This document shows, piece after piece, positions 1-5,702 of a stretch of 7,961 nucleotides of DNA (its first letter is position 1; each line of letters begins with the position of its first letter). The notes under the pieces were generated by a model that was not told the origin of the DNA, made no database searches, and worked only from the letters and a program-made list of their open reading frames with translations. Both the position numbers and the translations under genes were made by a program. The stretch lies in assembly GCA_024641835.1 (NCBI GenBank), contig JAHECH010000172.1, forward strand, positions 1-7,961. The letters are read 5' to 3'. Source of the DNA: Deltaproteobacteria bacterium. Its GTDB lineage: Bacteria > Desulfobacterota > DSM-4660 > Desulfatiglandales > HGW-15.

Positions 1-54
1 ATCTTTGTCGATATCGGCTACAACCTTACAAACTCGGCAGCGATATTTAAGCAC
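1..54 (-). CDS. N-terminus of a small CxxC (zinc-ribbon-like) protein, cut by window edge
   Basis: Only the first 18 codons lie in the window; the gene continues past base 1. The start chosen is GTG at 54-52, preceded by AAGGAG (64-59) at suitable spacing, and the reading frame is open to the edge. The predicted start is MLKYRCRVCKVVADIDKD, with a Cys-x-x-Cys knuckle at residues 6-9 preceded by an aromatic residue, the pattern of a zinc ribbon or rubredoxin-like first knuckle. It follows the 234-aa gene by about 10 bases and is probably the next gene of the same operon. An overlapping ATG at 56-54 gives a frame that stops after 12 codons, so GTG is preferred. The function is unknown and the call rests on a very short stretch. 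Confidence 0.5.
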   Translation of the reverse strand, partial: MLKYRCRVCKVVADIDKD

Positions 55-64
55 ATCTCTCCTT

Positions 65-769
65 TTAAGGTGGGAATAGCTGGCCCTTTATCTGTGCAAT
101 CTGTGCTTTAAGCGCATTCCACAGGTCAAGGGAAAGGGAAGCCCCGAATCCTATAATTGTTATGCTTATGGACGCGATATGATTATTGGTTACGGTGTAT
201 TCCAGATCGGAGCAGGCATTATAGCCGTAAAGGGGGAATTGATACATGCCTGCCATGGCCGGCCCGCTGGGAATTGTTATGCGTGGTTTCCCATCGAGCT
301 TGAGGGTGGCGCTGATGGCCTGGGGCGTATCGCAATAAATAATCCCCCCAGCCAATATGTTCATTTTATTCGCAGGAGCGATCTGGGTTATAACCAAGGT
401 TTGCCCGGCGCTGAGCTGGAAACTGGTATATGTTGGCGAGGTGTCGCAATCGCTCGGGCTGGCCGTTTCAATCAGTGCCAGCACCTTGGGCGGGTTCATT
501 AGAAATTCCGCTGCTACCACCGGGCTCACGCCGCCACTGGGAACTGAGATGGCCTTGACGGCATTAAGTATGTCGGTCTCAATAGCGTCGATATCGGTCA
601 CAGCCTGGCCGATGGCGGTTAGCAACGCGATTATGGCCTCATCGGATGGCGGCACCCCAGCGGCCAGGGCTTTCTTGCTCAGCGCTACTGCTTCGAGCAG
701 GGCCGCCGCACCAGTTAACCCGCCGATGATGAGAAGGGCGGTTTTTGTGCCATCGGACTTCTCGGCCAT
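65..769 (-). CDS. Membrane-anchored protein with beta-rich C-terminal domain, putative virion component
   Basis: 234 aa, family not recognised. Residues about 10-30 form one hydrophobic helix (ALLIIGGLTGAAALLEAVAL), followed by a short basic patch and a predicted amphipathic helix (about 42-74) that could form a coiled coil. From about residue 84 the composition turns to alternating hydrophobic/polar and Ser/Thr-rich, as in a beta-sandwich, with three cysteines (C108, C146, C186). The last 20 residues look helical again. The ATG at 769-767 has a strong site, GGAGGGTGA, just upstream, which lies in the 15-base gap after the 129-aa gene. The layout (membrane helix, stalk-like helix, beta head) suits a virion membrane protein or a spike projecting from a membrane. 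That role is inference from architecture and neighbours. Confidence 0.8.
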   Translation of the reverse strand: MAEKSDGTKTALLIIGGLTGAAALLEAVALSKKALAAGVPPSDEAIIALLTAIGQAVTDIDAIETDILNAVKAISVPSGGVSPVVAAEFLMNPPKVLALIETASPSDCDTSPTYTSFQLSAGQTLVITQIAPANKMNILAGGIIYCDTPQAISATLKLDGKPRITIPSGPAMAGMYQFPLYGYNACSDLEYTVTNNHIASISITIIGFGASLSLDLWNALKAQIAQIKGQLFPP

Positions 770-784
770 GCTTCACCCTCCTGA

Positions 785-1174
785 TCAGGCGACCGCATTT
801 AGCTTGCCCTCGACCTCAATGATAGCAACGGTCGGCCCTGTCCCGGCGGTGGTCCCTGTGGTCAGGGTGATAGCAGCGCCTTTGGCTAATCCGGTATTAT
901 GCGCCAGGCCGGCAGCTTTGCGTTCCGATGTGTTATCAGCCAGGTTAGCAGTACTAGAGACAACGTCACCACCAGCGACGGCAATCTTAGCGGCGGCGGT
1001 GAAGGCAGCGCCGGAATCATTCATAAAGCTGCAGGCGACAATATCGCCGGCAAATGGCATGTAGCCCACTGCACCGGCCTGGGCAGACCCGTCCTGAGTA
1101 ATAGTAATAGTGTCTCGCAAGATAACACTGTTATCTAGCTTTGCCTGTTGCACTCGACCGTCGATTGTTCTCAT
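785..1174 (-). CDS. Small beta-rich protein, putative virion or decoration component
   Basis: 129 aa from the ATG at 1174-1172 (MRTIDGRVQQAKLD). A longer frame reaches 1237, but this start is better: AGGTG sits directly upstream and the start falls 7 bases after the stop of the 114-aa gene. The protein has no membrane helix or signal peptide. It is rich in Ala, Gly, Thr and Val with alternating beta-strand patterns throughout, and has a Gly/Thr-rich turn near residues 105-115 (TTGTTAGTGP). Length and composition resemble small beta-structured phage decoration or head-fibre proteins, but I see no diagnostic motif. It sits mid-operon among other small beta-rich proteins, which supports a structural role. 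Confidence 0.8.
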   Translation of the reverse strand: MRTIDGRVQQAKLDNSVILRDTITITQDGSAQAGAVGYMPFAGDIVACSFMNDSGAAFTAAAKIAVAGGDVVSSTANLADNTSERKAAGLAHNTGLAKGAAITLTTGTTAGTGPTVAIIEVEGKLNAVA

Positions 1175-1181
1175 AATGCAC

Positions 1182-1526
1182 CTACTCGAGGTCGTAATCC
1201 ACGGTGATGATACACAGCGGCTCGGCGCCGTCTGCATAGCACTTCAGGGCACCCCGGACTTCCTTCTTTTTCAAGTCATCTGCTGGGATGCTTGCAGTTA
1301 GGCCAGCACCAACGCTCCACTGACCGATTCCTATGGTCTGGCTGCTGCCTGCCGGCGTACCTACCGATGGATCCGCATCAAAGTCATCACGGAGAGAAAT
1401 CTCATGTTTGGCCGCCCCCTGGTTGTCTATGGTCACCGAGAGATTTTTACCCAGCTTGGTCTTAGGGACGGTAAACAAGGTAACGATATTACCTATTGCT
1501 ACGGCTGCGCATTGAGCTGTCGCCAT
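1182..1526 (-). CDS. Small beta-rich protein, putative virion component
   Basis: 114 aa, not recognised. The ATG (1526-1524) follows AAAGGAGAA at good spacing, and the gene begins 17 bases after the stop of the 208-aa gene. The sequence alternates hydrophobic and polar residues (for example IVTLFTVPKTKLGKNLSVTI) and has Gly/Ser-rich loops around residues 57-65, so a compact beta-sandwich is likely. The C-terminal part (about 92-112) has two cysteines, C96 and C105, around a short acidic loop and ends in acidic residues. There is no membrane segment. Its pairing with the 129-aa gene, of similar size and beta character, suggests both are minor coat or decoration proteins. This is inference. Confidence 0.78.
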   Translation of the reverse strand: MATAQCAAVAIGNIVTLFTVPKTKLGKNLSVTIDNQGAAKHEISLRDDFDADPSVGTPAGSSQTIGIGQWSVGAGLTASIPADDLKKKEVRGALKCYADGAEPLCIITVDYDLE

Positions 1527-1543
1527 CGTGTTCTCCTTTCAGG

Positions 1544-2170
1544 TCACCAGCCGCCTTTGAGCTCGTTAAAATGCTGTATTGTGGTGAACATCTCAGGCTT
1601 CGCTATTTGTACGATCCGGTGCTTGGCTACGGCGAAGCCCAGGACTAATTTACCGAAGTCAACACCGGGCAGCATGTCCACCGTCAATATCCAAGAGTCC
1701 ATCTGGTAAATGGCCCATAGCTTGAGCAGGGGGTTATCGAACGGGGACTGCTCCGGCGTTATCGTTCCCAGGTTGCGCAGGTCAGGATCAGCCAGATTGG
1801 GGCGTATACCGGATTTGCCCAGTGCCAGCAGAAAATCCGCTGATGTGGGAATATACACGCCTACCTGATAGTTGCCCTGCTTCAAACCTACCAGTATCTC
1901 GTAGACTATGTTCTTGCCTGCGGGATACAGGCCCAGGCCGCCGCTATTATTGGACAGGTCCAGATCGATCTGGTCGTTCCCCGGTATGATGCGGTCGATA
2001 GGATAGGACACAACCACGGTTTGGGTGATCTGGAAGTATTTACCAGCTAGCCAGCTCTGGGCGTCTGGCCATGCAGGGGTGAAATAGAGGTATTTCAAAG
2101 TGTTGGGATTATGTAGCCTTGACTTCCACTGCGCTCTGTCAAGGCTAGGCGTAGTTAGTAGCTCATACAT
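1544..2170 (-). CDS. 208-aa protein of unknown family, putative virion structural protein
   Basis: 208 aa. The ATG at 2170-2168 has a purine-rich site (GAGAGGAGAGAGG) upstream. There is no signal peptide or clear membrane helix. The protein is aromatic-rich (many Trp and Tyr) and mostly beta-like: strand-type segments lie around residues 45-57, 85-108 and 158-190 (for example QTVVVSYPIDRI and NIVYEILVGLKQGNYQVGVY), and a Pro/Asn/Asp-rich loop at about 120-147 separates the halves. The position two genes after the candidate major virion protein, and the size, would fit a second capsid subunit such as the small jelly-roll protein of two-capsid-protein viruses. I see no motif that proves this, so the role is speculative. 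Confidence 0.8.
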   Translation of the reverse strand: MYELLTTPSLDRAQWKSRLHNPNTLKYLYFTPAWPDAQSWLAGKYFQITQTVVVSYPIDRIIPGNDQIDLDLSNNSGGLGLYPAGKNIVYEILVGLKQGNYQVGVYIPTSADFLLALGKSGIRPNLADPDLRNLGTITPEQSPFDNPLLKLWAIYQMDSWILTVDMLPGVDFGKLVLGFAVAKHRIVQIAKPEMFTTIQHFNELKGGW

Positions 2171-2213
2171 CTTAACCTCTCTCCTCTCTCTTTTAAGATG
2201 TTAGAAAGCTTTT

Positions 2214-2504
2214 TTATTCGCCAATTGCCAGCACGGTGAAGGTCAGCCCGGACATGTTCCCTGCAGCGAGTTCACCCCAGGCATTAGGACCAGCGCCTAC
2301 AGTGGAAGCAGAAAAGACCTTAATGGTGACCACATTGGTGGCGATGCTTACTTCCACTGCATAGGCTGTGTCGACAGCCCCGAGCACCTCATCTTTGCTG
2401 CACTTCGCGATGGCCGCTGTGACCTTCTCGAACTCGCCGAAGGTTACGGTAAACCCGCCTCCAACATATGGGTTGGGGCCGGCAATCGACTGCATGCTTT
2501 GCAT
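2214..2504 (-). CDS. Small beta-rich protein, paralogue B of a tandem pair
   Basis: 96 aa from the ATG at 2504-2502 (MQSMQSIAGPN). A GTG at 2525 extends the frame by seven codons but has no ribosome site and overlaps the previous stop. The chosen ATG has GGGAGGA four bases upstream and gives nearly the same length as its neighbour. It shares with the upstream gene the core TVTFGEFEKVTAAIAKC, followed by a KDEVL helix/turn, an EVSI-NVVT strand pair, an ATVG/STVG-G-NAW segment and the C-terminal LTFTV-A-GE. Likely alpha plus beta: one short helix and several strands. The function is unknown; a small virion or accessory coat protein is the contextual guess. Confidence 0.85.
   Translation of the reverse strand: MQSMQSIAGPNPYVGGGFTVTFGEFEKVTAAIAKCSKDEVLGAVDTAYAVEVSIATNVVTIKVFSASTVGAGPNAWGELAAGNMSGLTFTVLAIGE
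2383..2450. repeat. Direct repeat copy 1 (68 bp) in the tandem paralogues
   Basis: This 68-bp stretch matches 2694-2761 at 65 of 68 positions by eye, while the sequence outside it is clearly more diverged. It encodes the FGEFEKVTAAIAKC-KDEVL core. Of the three differences two are synonymous and one changes Ser to Asn. The pattern fits a tandem duplication with the core held by selection or by gene conversion. Confidence 0.9.
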
Positions 2505-2521
2505 AGCTTCCTCCCTTAAAG

Positions 2522-2818
2522 TCACTCGCCGTGTGCAACCACTGTGAAGGTCAATGCACTGAGGTTAGAGTGGTCGGCTATCTCAGTCCAGGCATTACCT
2601 GGACCGCCTACGGTAGCGCAGGTAAAGACCAAAACTGTAACCACATTACCAGCGATGCTTACCTCCAACGCATATATGGTGTCGTCTACTTTAAGCACCT
2701 CATCTTTGTTGCACTTCGCGATGGCCGCTGTGACCTTCTCAAATTCGCCGAAGGTTACGGTCGTGCCAACCCCGGCGGCATAGTCCGCAATCCCGGCGAC
2801 TGACGCCACTTTTATCAT
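2522..2818 (-). CDS. Small beta-rich protein, paralogue A of a tandem pair
   Basis: 98 aa, starting with the ATG at 2818-2816 after AAAGGGAGTGG. It is clearly homologous to the next gene (96 aa): the FGEFEKVTAAIAKC core is identical, and the remaining two thirds are similar with conserved NVVT, NAW and LTFTV segments. The N-terminus (MIKVASVAGIADYAAGVG) differs from that of the paralogue. It has no membrane helix; two cysteines lie at about residues 36 and 67. The gene lies 14 bases after the 253-aa gene, so it is co-transcribed. The two copies may form a heteromer or play distinct roles at different symmetry positions in a particle (inference). Confidence 0.85.
   Translation of the reverse strand: MIKVASVAGIADYAAGVGTTVTFGEFEKVTAAIAKCNKDEVLKVDDTIYALEVSIAGNVVTVLVFTCATVGGPGNAWTEIADHSNLSALTFTVVAHGE
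2694..2761. repeat. Direct repeat copy 2 (68 bp) in the tandem paralogues
   Basis: Second copy of the 68-bp near-identical block described at 2383-2450, in the same orientation and about 311 bp apart, lying inside the 98-aa gene. Confidence 0.9.
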
Positions 2819-2832
2819 CGGCCCACTCCCTT

Positions 2833-3594
2833 TTATAAAGTCATTTCCACGAAACGGGCGACCAATATGCCGACCGGCTGAATTCTGGTGTTGCCAGTCC
2901 GGTACGGATACATATCAAGGGCCTGCTGTCCCATGGGCGGCACGATGATAGGCTTCTCCACCTTGACCACCGGCAGCTCATTCGAGTTGAAAGTCTTGAT
3001 CATCTTGAAGTCGCACGATTGAGCAGACACCGGTATGCCGTTAAGGGTAAACTGGAATGCCTCAATAGGTGGCACTTCGATGGGGTCGATAAATCCCAGG
3101 TACACCAGTGCGCCATAGTCCTCCATGGTCTGTGAGGTGAACACGTGATTCGTGACGTTCGAAACACTGCCTGTGTAATACCACGTGTACACGGCCCCAC
3201 CGCCGCCGCCATAAAGGCCTAGTGTGCCAGCAGCTGCTGTGCCTCTCAGTATCGCGCCACCGATGTCTTTGGGCCTCAACAATCTCAGGTCAAGCCCATT
3301 GCCTTGGGCGAAAATGCCCCGGAACTCCTGCTTGGACAGAGCCTTAACCAGCCTTACCGCTTGAATGACGGCAGCGGCACCTTCCGCCAGCATCAGCGTT
3401 ATCTGGGGGCTCCAGCCAGGTGCCAGGCTGTCCAGTTTCTTGAGAATTGCCGTGACTTCATCTAGGCTCAGCTTTGCCAGTGAGAACTGCGGCTTATCCT
3501 TACTGGGGTCTACCAGGAAATCATTGAGCATGCCCGCATCTTCAGTCACATAGTCATGCTCCAGTGCCTTGTTGCTAGTGTATACAGATCCCAT
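2833..3594 (-). CDS. Candidate major virion (coat) protein, 253 aa
   Basis: 253 aa, family not recognised. The ATG at 3594-3592 has one of the best ribosome sites in the window (GAAGGAGG). The N-terminal 30 residues are polar. About residues 38-90 are helical (KLSLDEVTAILKKLD, then EGAAAVIQAVRLVKALSK). Residues 118-141 are Ala/Gly-rich with a poly-Gly run and YTWYY. The C-terminal half (145-253) looks all-beta, with Pro-bounded strands (GFIDPIEVPPIEAFQFTLNG, PIIVPPMGQQ). There is no signal peptide and no clear membrane helix. The reasons for proposing a coat protein are its size, its mixed helical then beta layout, its strong translation signal, its own intergenic hairpin upstream, and its position at the head of a run of small structural-looking genes. 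No homology could be confirmed. Confidence 0.82.
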   Translation of the reverse strand: MGSVYTSNKALEHDYVTEDAGMLNDFLVDPSKDKPQFSLAKLSLDEVTAILKKLDSLAPGWSPQITLMLAEGAAAVIQAVRLVKALSKQEFRGIFAQGNGLDLRLLRPKDIGGAILRGTAAAGTLGLYGGGGGAVYTWYYTGSVSNVTNHVFTSQTMEDYGALVYLGFIDPIEVPPIEAFQFTLNGIPVSAQSCDFKMIKTFNSNELPVVKVEKPIIVPPMGQQALDMYPYRTGNTRIQPVGILVARFVEMTL

Positions 3595-3644
3595 CTTTTT
3601 CCTCCTTCATCTCTCGTATTCTTCATACGCAGAGTTAGATTTAA

Positions 3645-3668
3645 CCCGCATGTTTTTTACATGCCGGG
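3645..3668 (-). other. Intergenic hairpin between the 153-aa and 253-aa genes
   Basis: CCCGCATG (3645-3652) and CATGCCGGG (3660-3668) are complementary apart from one bulged G, with a 7-base T/A loop. In the minus-strand transcript the hairpin lies about 50 bases upstream of the 253-aa start. It is not followed by a U tract, so a role in mRNA processing or stability is more likely than termination. Function not shown. Confidence 0.5.
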
Positions 3669-3674
3669 TGGGAT

Positions 3675-4136
3675 TCACGAACCATAAGGGAAAGTGCCGC
3701 GTTCCGAGACAGCTACACCCTCTTGTGAGGTTATTGGCACGATCTTCACTCCTGGCGGCAGCTTCAGGCTTCCGCCTCCTCCTGCAGGCAGGGCTCCTAC
3801 CCTGCGGGGCACCAGGGCGGCCACGTCGCTGAGCTTTAATTTTGCGGGCTGCTTGGTCGCTGCCTGGTAGAGTCCGCTGACGAGGTTCACTATCAGACCC
3901 ACGCCGGAACCGTAGACCAGGCCCTTACTGAACCCCGGGGCTTTGTCGTAGCCCACCATAGCGAGCCCTCCCATCAGTGCCACCGCGGTTATTCCGGTCT
4001 GAAATACAGGATAGCCATTCATCCATTTGAGGCGGCTGTCCACAGCGGCACCGACGAGCTCCGCCACGACATAGCTGCCAATGCCGAATATCTCCGGATA
4101 TACCGCTTCCTTCACTCTTTCTGCTTGAAACGCCAT
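3675..4136 (-). CDS. Small polytopic membrane protein, 153 aa
   Basis: First gene of the left minus-strand operon. The ATG at 4136-4134 follows TAGGAGGAAT. Three hydrophobic segments are visible: about residues 17-33 (FGIGSYVVAELVGAAVD), 46-63 (QTGITAVALMGGLAMVGY) and 72-92 (GLVYGSGVGLIVNLVSGLY). They are Gly/Ala-rich and could be membrane helices or a membrane hairpin plus one helix. The last 55 residues are soluble, Pro- and Gly-rich, basic at first (KQPAKLKL, PRRVG) and carry a GGGG linker. No family is recognised. In context it could be an internal-membrane virion protein, since several neighbours also have membrane helices; a holin-like role is possible, but the extended C-terminal tail argues against it. 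Confidence 0.82.
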   Translation of the reverse strand: MAFQAERVKEAVYPEIFGIGSYVVAELVGAAVDSRLKWMNGYPVFQTGITAVALMGGLAMVGYDKAPGFSKGLVYGSGVGLIVNLVSGLYQAATKQPAKLKLSDVAALVPRRVGALPAGGGGSLKLPPGVKIVPITSQEGVAVSERGTFPYGS

Positions 4137-4158
4137 CTTATTCCTCCTACGCTGCTGA

Positions 4159-4225
4159 GTAGCACCCCTCAGACAAAAGGAAAGCGGGTAGCTAGAGCCT
4201 CCGTCTGAGGAGGTGCTACCCGCTT
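4159..4225 (-). promoter_or_regulatory. Overlapping inverted repeats in the leader of the left minus operon
   Basis: Two inverted repeats interlock. Arm 1, GTAGCACCCCTCAGAC (4159-4174), is complementary to GTCTGAGGAGGTGCTAC (4203-4219) except for one unpaired base. Arm 2, AAGCGGGTAGC (4182-4192), is perfectly complementary to GCTACCCGCTT (4215-4225). The two partners share GCTAC (4215-4219), so full pairing of both is impossible. A third short stem, CCTCC/GGAGG (4198-4202 with 4209-4213), nests inside the second. On the minus transcript the 11-bp stem is followed by UCCUUUUG, which is weakly terminator-like. The element lies between the predicted minus promoter and the 153-aa start. It may be a structured leader RNA, a regulator's operator or a recombination/replication site. 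It matches no riboswitch class I know. Confidence 0.7.
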
Positions 4226-4243
4226 CTATAACCTTGTGATTTT

Positions 4244-4271
4244 AGATTAACGCACTTTTTGAGCTTGTCAA
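4244..4271 (-). promoter_or_regulatory. Predicted sigma70-type promoter for the left minus operon
   Basis: On the minus strand TTGACA (4271-4266) is followed after 16 bases by TAATCT (4249-4244). The -35 box is perfect and the -10 box is weak. Transcription would begin near 4237, giving a leader of about 100 bases that contains all the inverted repeats at 4159-4225. Confidence 0.5.
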
Positions 4272-4286
4272 GTTGCTAGCTATAAT
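4259..4286 (+). promoter_or_regulatory. Possible upstream plus-strand promoter for the lipoprotein gene
   Basis: TTGAGC (4259-4264), a 16-base spacer and a perfect TATAAT (4281-4286). It overlaps the minus promoter, so the two would compete. It is a weaker candidate than the downstream pair at 4302-4330. Confidence 0.35.
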
Positions 4287-4301
4287 TGAACGTATGGACG
4301 T

Positions 4302-4330
4302 TTGACATTTTGCCCAATTCACCATAAAAT
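4302..4330 (+). promoter_or_regulatory. Strong sigma70-type promoter for the lipoprotein gene
   Basis: TTGACA (4302-4307), exactly 17 bases, then TAAAAT (4325-4330): a near-consensus bacterial promoter. Predicted start near 4337 leaves a leader of about 26 bases before the ATG at 4363. This makes the lipoprotein gene an autonomous unit that does not need transcription from the surrounding operons. Confidence 0.7.
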
Positions 4331-4362
4331 GGCGCAGCCGTGAGTCGGCGAAGGAGGTGGAA

Positions 4363-4926
4363 ATGAGAAAGCTTGCGCTGATAGCAATACTGATTCTAAG
4401 CTTGCTAATAGCCGGAATATCATGTACCAAGACCATCTACATCGGGACAACACCAACCACTGCGCCAATACAAGACCTAAGAGATGAGTTTATTAGCGGC
4501 TTTATTGCGACTCACAACAGCATGGGTGATGCAGAGAAGCTGCAGCCTCAAGCTGTTAGTTACGCTACGGGAGGACAATATCCCCTTGCAGTCGAGAAGA
4601 TGGCCGAAGCGAAGACAGATGCTGAGCAGGCACTTATTAGCATTCCGTGGGGCGTATTGAGTGAAATGCAAAAACAGAACACCGGAGTCAGCGAAGGCAA
4701 AGTGGTAGACCTGTTGTCGACCCGCATAACTTCGTTTATGGATGGAGCAGAACATTTCCTCAAGGCAATGAGATATGTGCAGCAGGGCGACGTGGAAGGG
4801 CATAATCAAGAGGTCGACCTGGGCAATGCGGCTTTCGATAAATCTTGGCAGGATGAGTACGCCTTACAGGATTTAGTTAAAACAGATGCCAACCTGAGCT
4901 ATCTTCGTCAAGCTGTGGGGTGGTGA
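4363..4926 (+). CDS. Probable secreted lipoprotein, helical, moron-like
   Basis: 187 aa from the ATG at 4363, which follows AAGGAGGTGG. An in-frame GTG two codons upstream lies inside the ribosome site and is not the start. The N-terminus MRKLALIAILILSLLIAGIS-C is a classic basic, hydrophobic signal peptide ending at Cys21. The lipobox is imperfect (GISC, Gly at -3), so lipidation is likely but not certain. After a Thr/Pro linker (about 22-36) the rest is mainly amphipathic helices with no further membrane segment, as in a helical bundle. It is the only gene on this strand between two minus-strand operons, has its own promoter, and converges on the 244-aa gene with a 40-base gap. Virus-encoded lipoproteins in such positions (for example Llp of phage T5 and Ltp of TP-J34) block superinfection; that role here is inference. 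Confidence 0.82.
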   Translation: MRKLALIAILILSLLIAGISCTKTIYIGTTPTTAPIQDLRDEFISGFIATHNSMGDAEKLQPQAVSYATGGQYPLAVEKMAEAKTDAEQALISIPWGVLSEMQKQNTGVSEGKVVDLLSTRITSFMDGAEHFLKAMRYVQQGDVEGHNQEVDLGNAAFDKSWQDEYALQDLVKTDANLSYLRQAVGW

Positions 4927-4966
4927 TAGTATCCCCCAGCCCGAACGTTGCCTCAAAGACCAACCA

Positions 4967-5701
4967 TCACCACATCAGCAGCGCGGCCATCAGTGCAAGG
5001 CTCGGGTCGGTAATGATCCCCATGCCGAACATCGCCTCGAAGGCCCAGCCCAGGGACATCACCTGCTGACCTGGCAATGTGCTCCAGTCCCGGTATGCGC
5101 CTTGATAAACCCCCGCTGTGGCAGCCATGGTGTTCTGGACCCAGTTAGCCAATCCGTTGAAGGCAGCCTGCGCCGTGACTATGCTCGCCGGATCCGTGGT
5201 CGGTTGGAAATGCTGCTGCTCATAGGCAAATAGAGCGTCTGGGGTGGTGAACGTAGAGCCGTCCTTCTCGCATCTGTATGTGCCACCACCGCCACCCTTG
5301 GGGCGGTTGCGATAGATTTCCTTGACAAGCCAAAATATTACGTACCCAGCGATAAAAAGCCCCCCAAGCGGCAAAACTACATACAGCCCGAAACTCTCGA
5401 ATACCTCCTTCGCAGAGTTTGCTAAATCTTTAGGCCAACTGGTGTTCAGCCCCTGTAGGCGGAGTTCCTTTACCCTCATGGCATTCGTCATGGTTTGAAT
5501 CCCCGAGCTTGTCGGGCTATTGGCCTGATAAGTTATCAGCACTGACAACTCATTCTGGTAATCTTTCAGCAAGGCATCGTATTCTTTGTTCTTAGCCTGC
5601 GACCACTCATAGAGAAGCACACCGCCTCCTAAGGCGCCCACGACAAGAACAATGCCTACGATGGCTCCCCCCGATATTCCACTTTTCACTTCGTTTGCCA
5701 T
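4967..5701 (-). CDS. Bitopic/two-helix membrane protein with degenerate C2H2 finger motif
   Basis: 244 aa from the ATG at 5701-5699 (MANEVKSG), one base after the stop of the PKD gene. AGAAGGAGAAGG, which encodes the last four Arg codons of that gene, is the ribosome site. A frame extension to 5728 is rejected because it lacks a ribosome site. Hydrophobic helices lie at about residues 10-31 and 104-127. Between them is a helical, coiled-coil-like stretch (about 32-100). After a poly-Gly linker (136-140) comes YRCEKDGSTFTTPDALFAYE with His164 (142-164). Its spacing is that of a C2H2 zinc finger, but the second Cys is Asp146 and the first His is Tyr160. The C-terminal 75 residues are Ala-rich and mildly hydrophobic, ending MAALLMW. 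The function is unknown; co-translation with the PKD protein suggests a physical partner. Confidence 0.85.
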   Translation of the reverse strand: MANEVKSGISGGAIVGIVLVVGALGGGVLLYEWSQAKNKEYDALLKDYQNELSVLITYQANSPTSSGIQTMTNAMRVKELRLQGLNTSWPKDLANSAKEVFESFGLYVVLPLGGLFIAGYVIFWLVKEIYRNRPKGGGGGTYRCEKDGSTFTTPDALFAYEQQHFQPTTDPASIVTAQAAFNGLANWVQNTMAATAGVYQGAYRDWSTLPGQQVMSLGWAFEAMFGMGIITDPSLALMAALLMW

Positions 5702-5702
5702 C

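Noticed and set aside
357..1064. Long plus-strand open frame (235 codons) antisense to the 234-aa and 129-aa genes
   Set aside because: It crosses two well-supported minus genes and their ribosome site, has no ribosome site of its own, and its product has the Ala/Ser/Pro-rich look of an antisense shadow frame.
2505..2525. GTG start seven codons upstream for the 96-aa gene
   Set aside because: It lacks a ribosome site, overlaps the preceding stop, and would place GGGAGGA inside the coding region.
4137..4163. Resemblance of GGGGTGC and CAGCGTAGGAGG on the minus strand to parts of a TPP riboswitch
   Set aside because: The CTGAGA and CTGATCTGG core elements are absent and the region is far too short for a TPP aptamer.
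4159..4225. T-box leader (tRNA-sensing) as an explanation of the alternate stems
   Set aside because: There is no recognisable T-box bulge sequence or specifier stem-loop, and the downstream gene is not an aminoacyl-tRNA synthetase or amino-acid gene.
4916..4973. Possible terminator between the convergent lipoprotein and 244-aa genes
   Set aside because: TGGGG/CCCCA is a 5-bp stem with no T tract, and the 8-bp GTGGTGAT/ATCACCAC repeat arises because both genes end in Trp-TGA.
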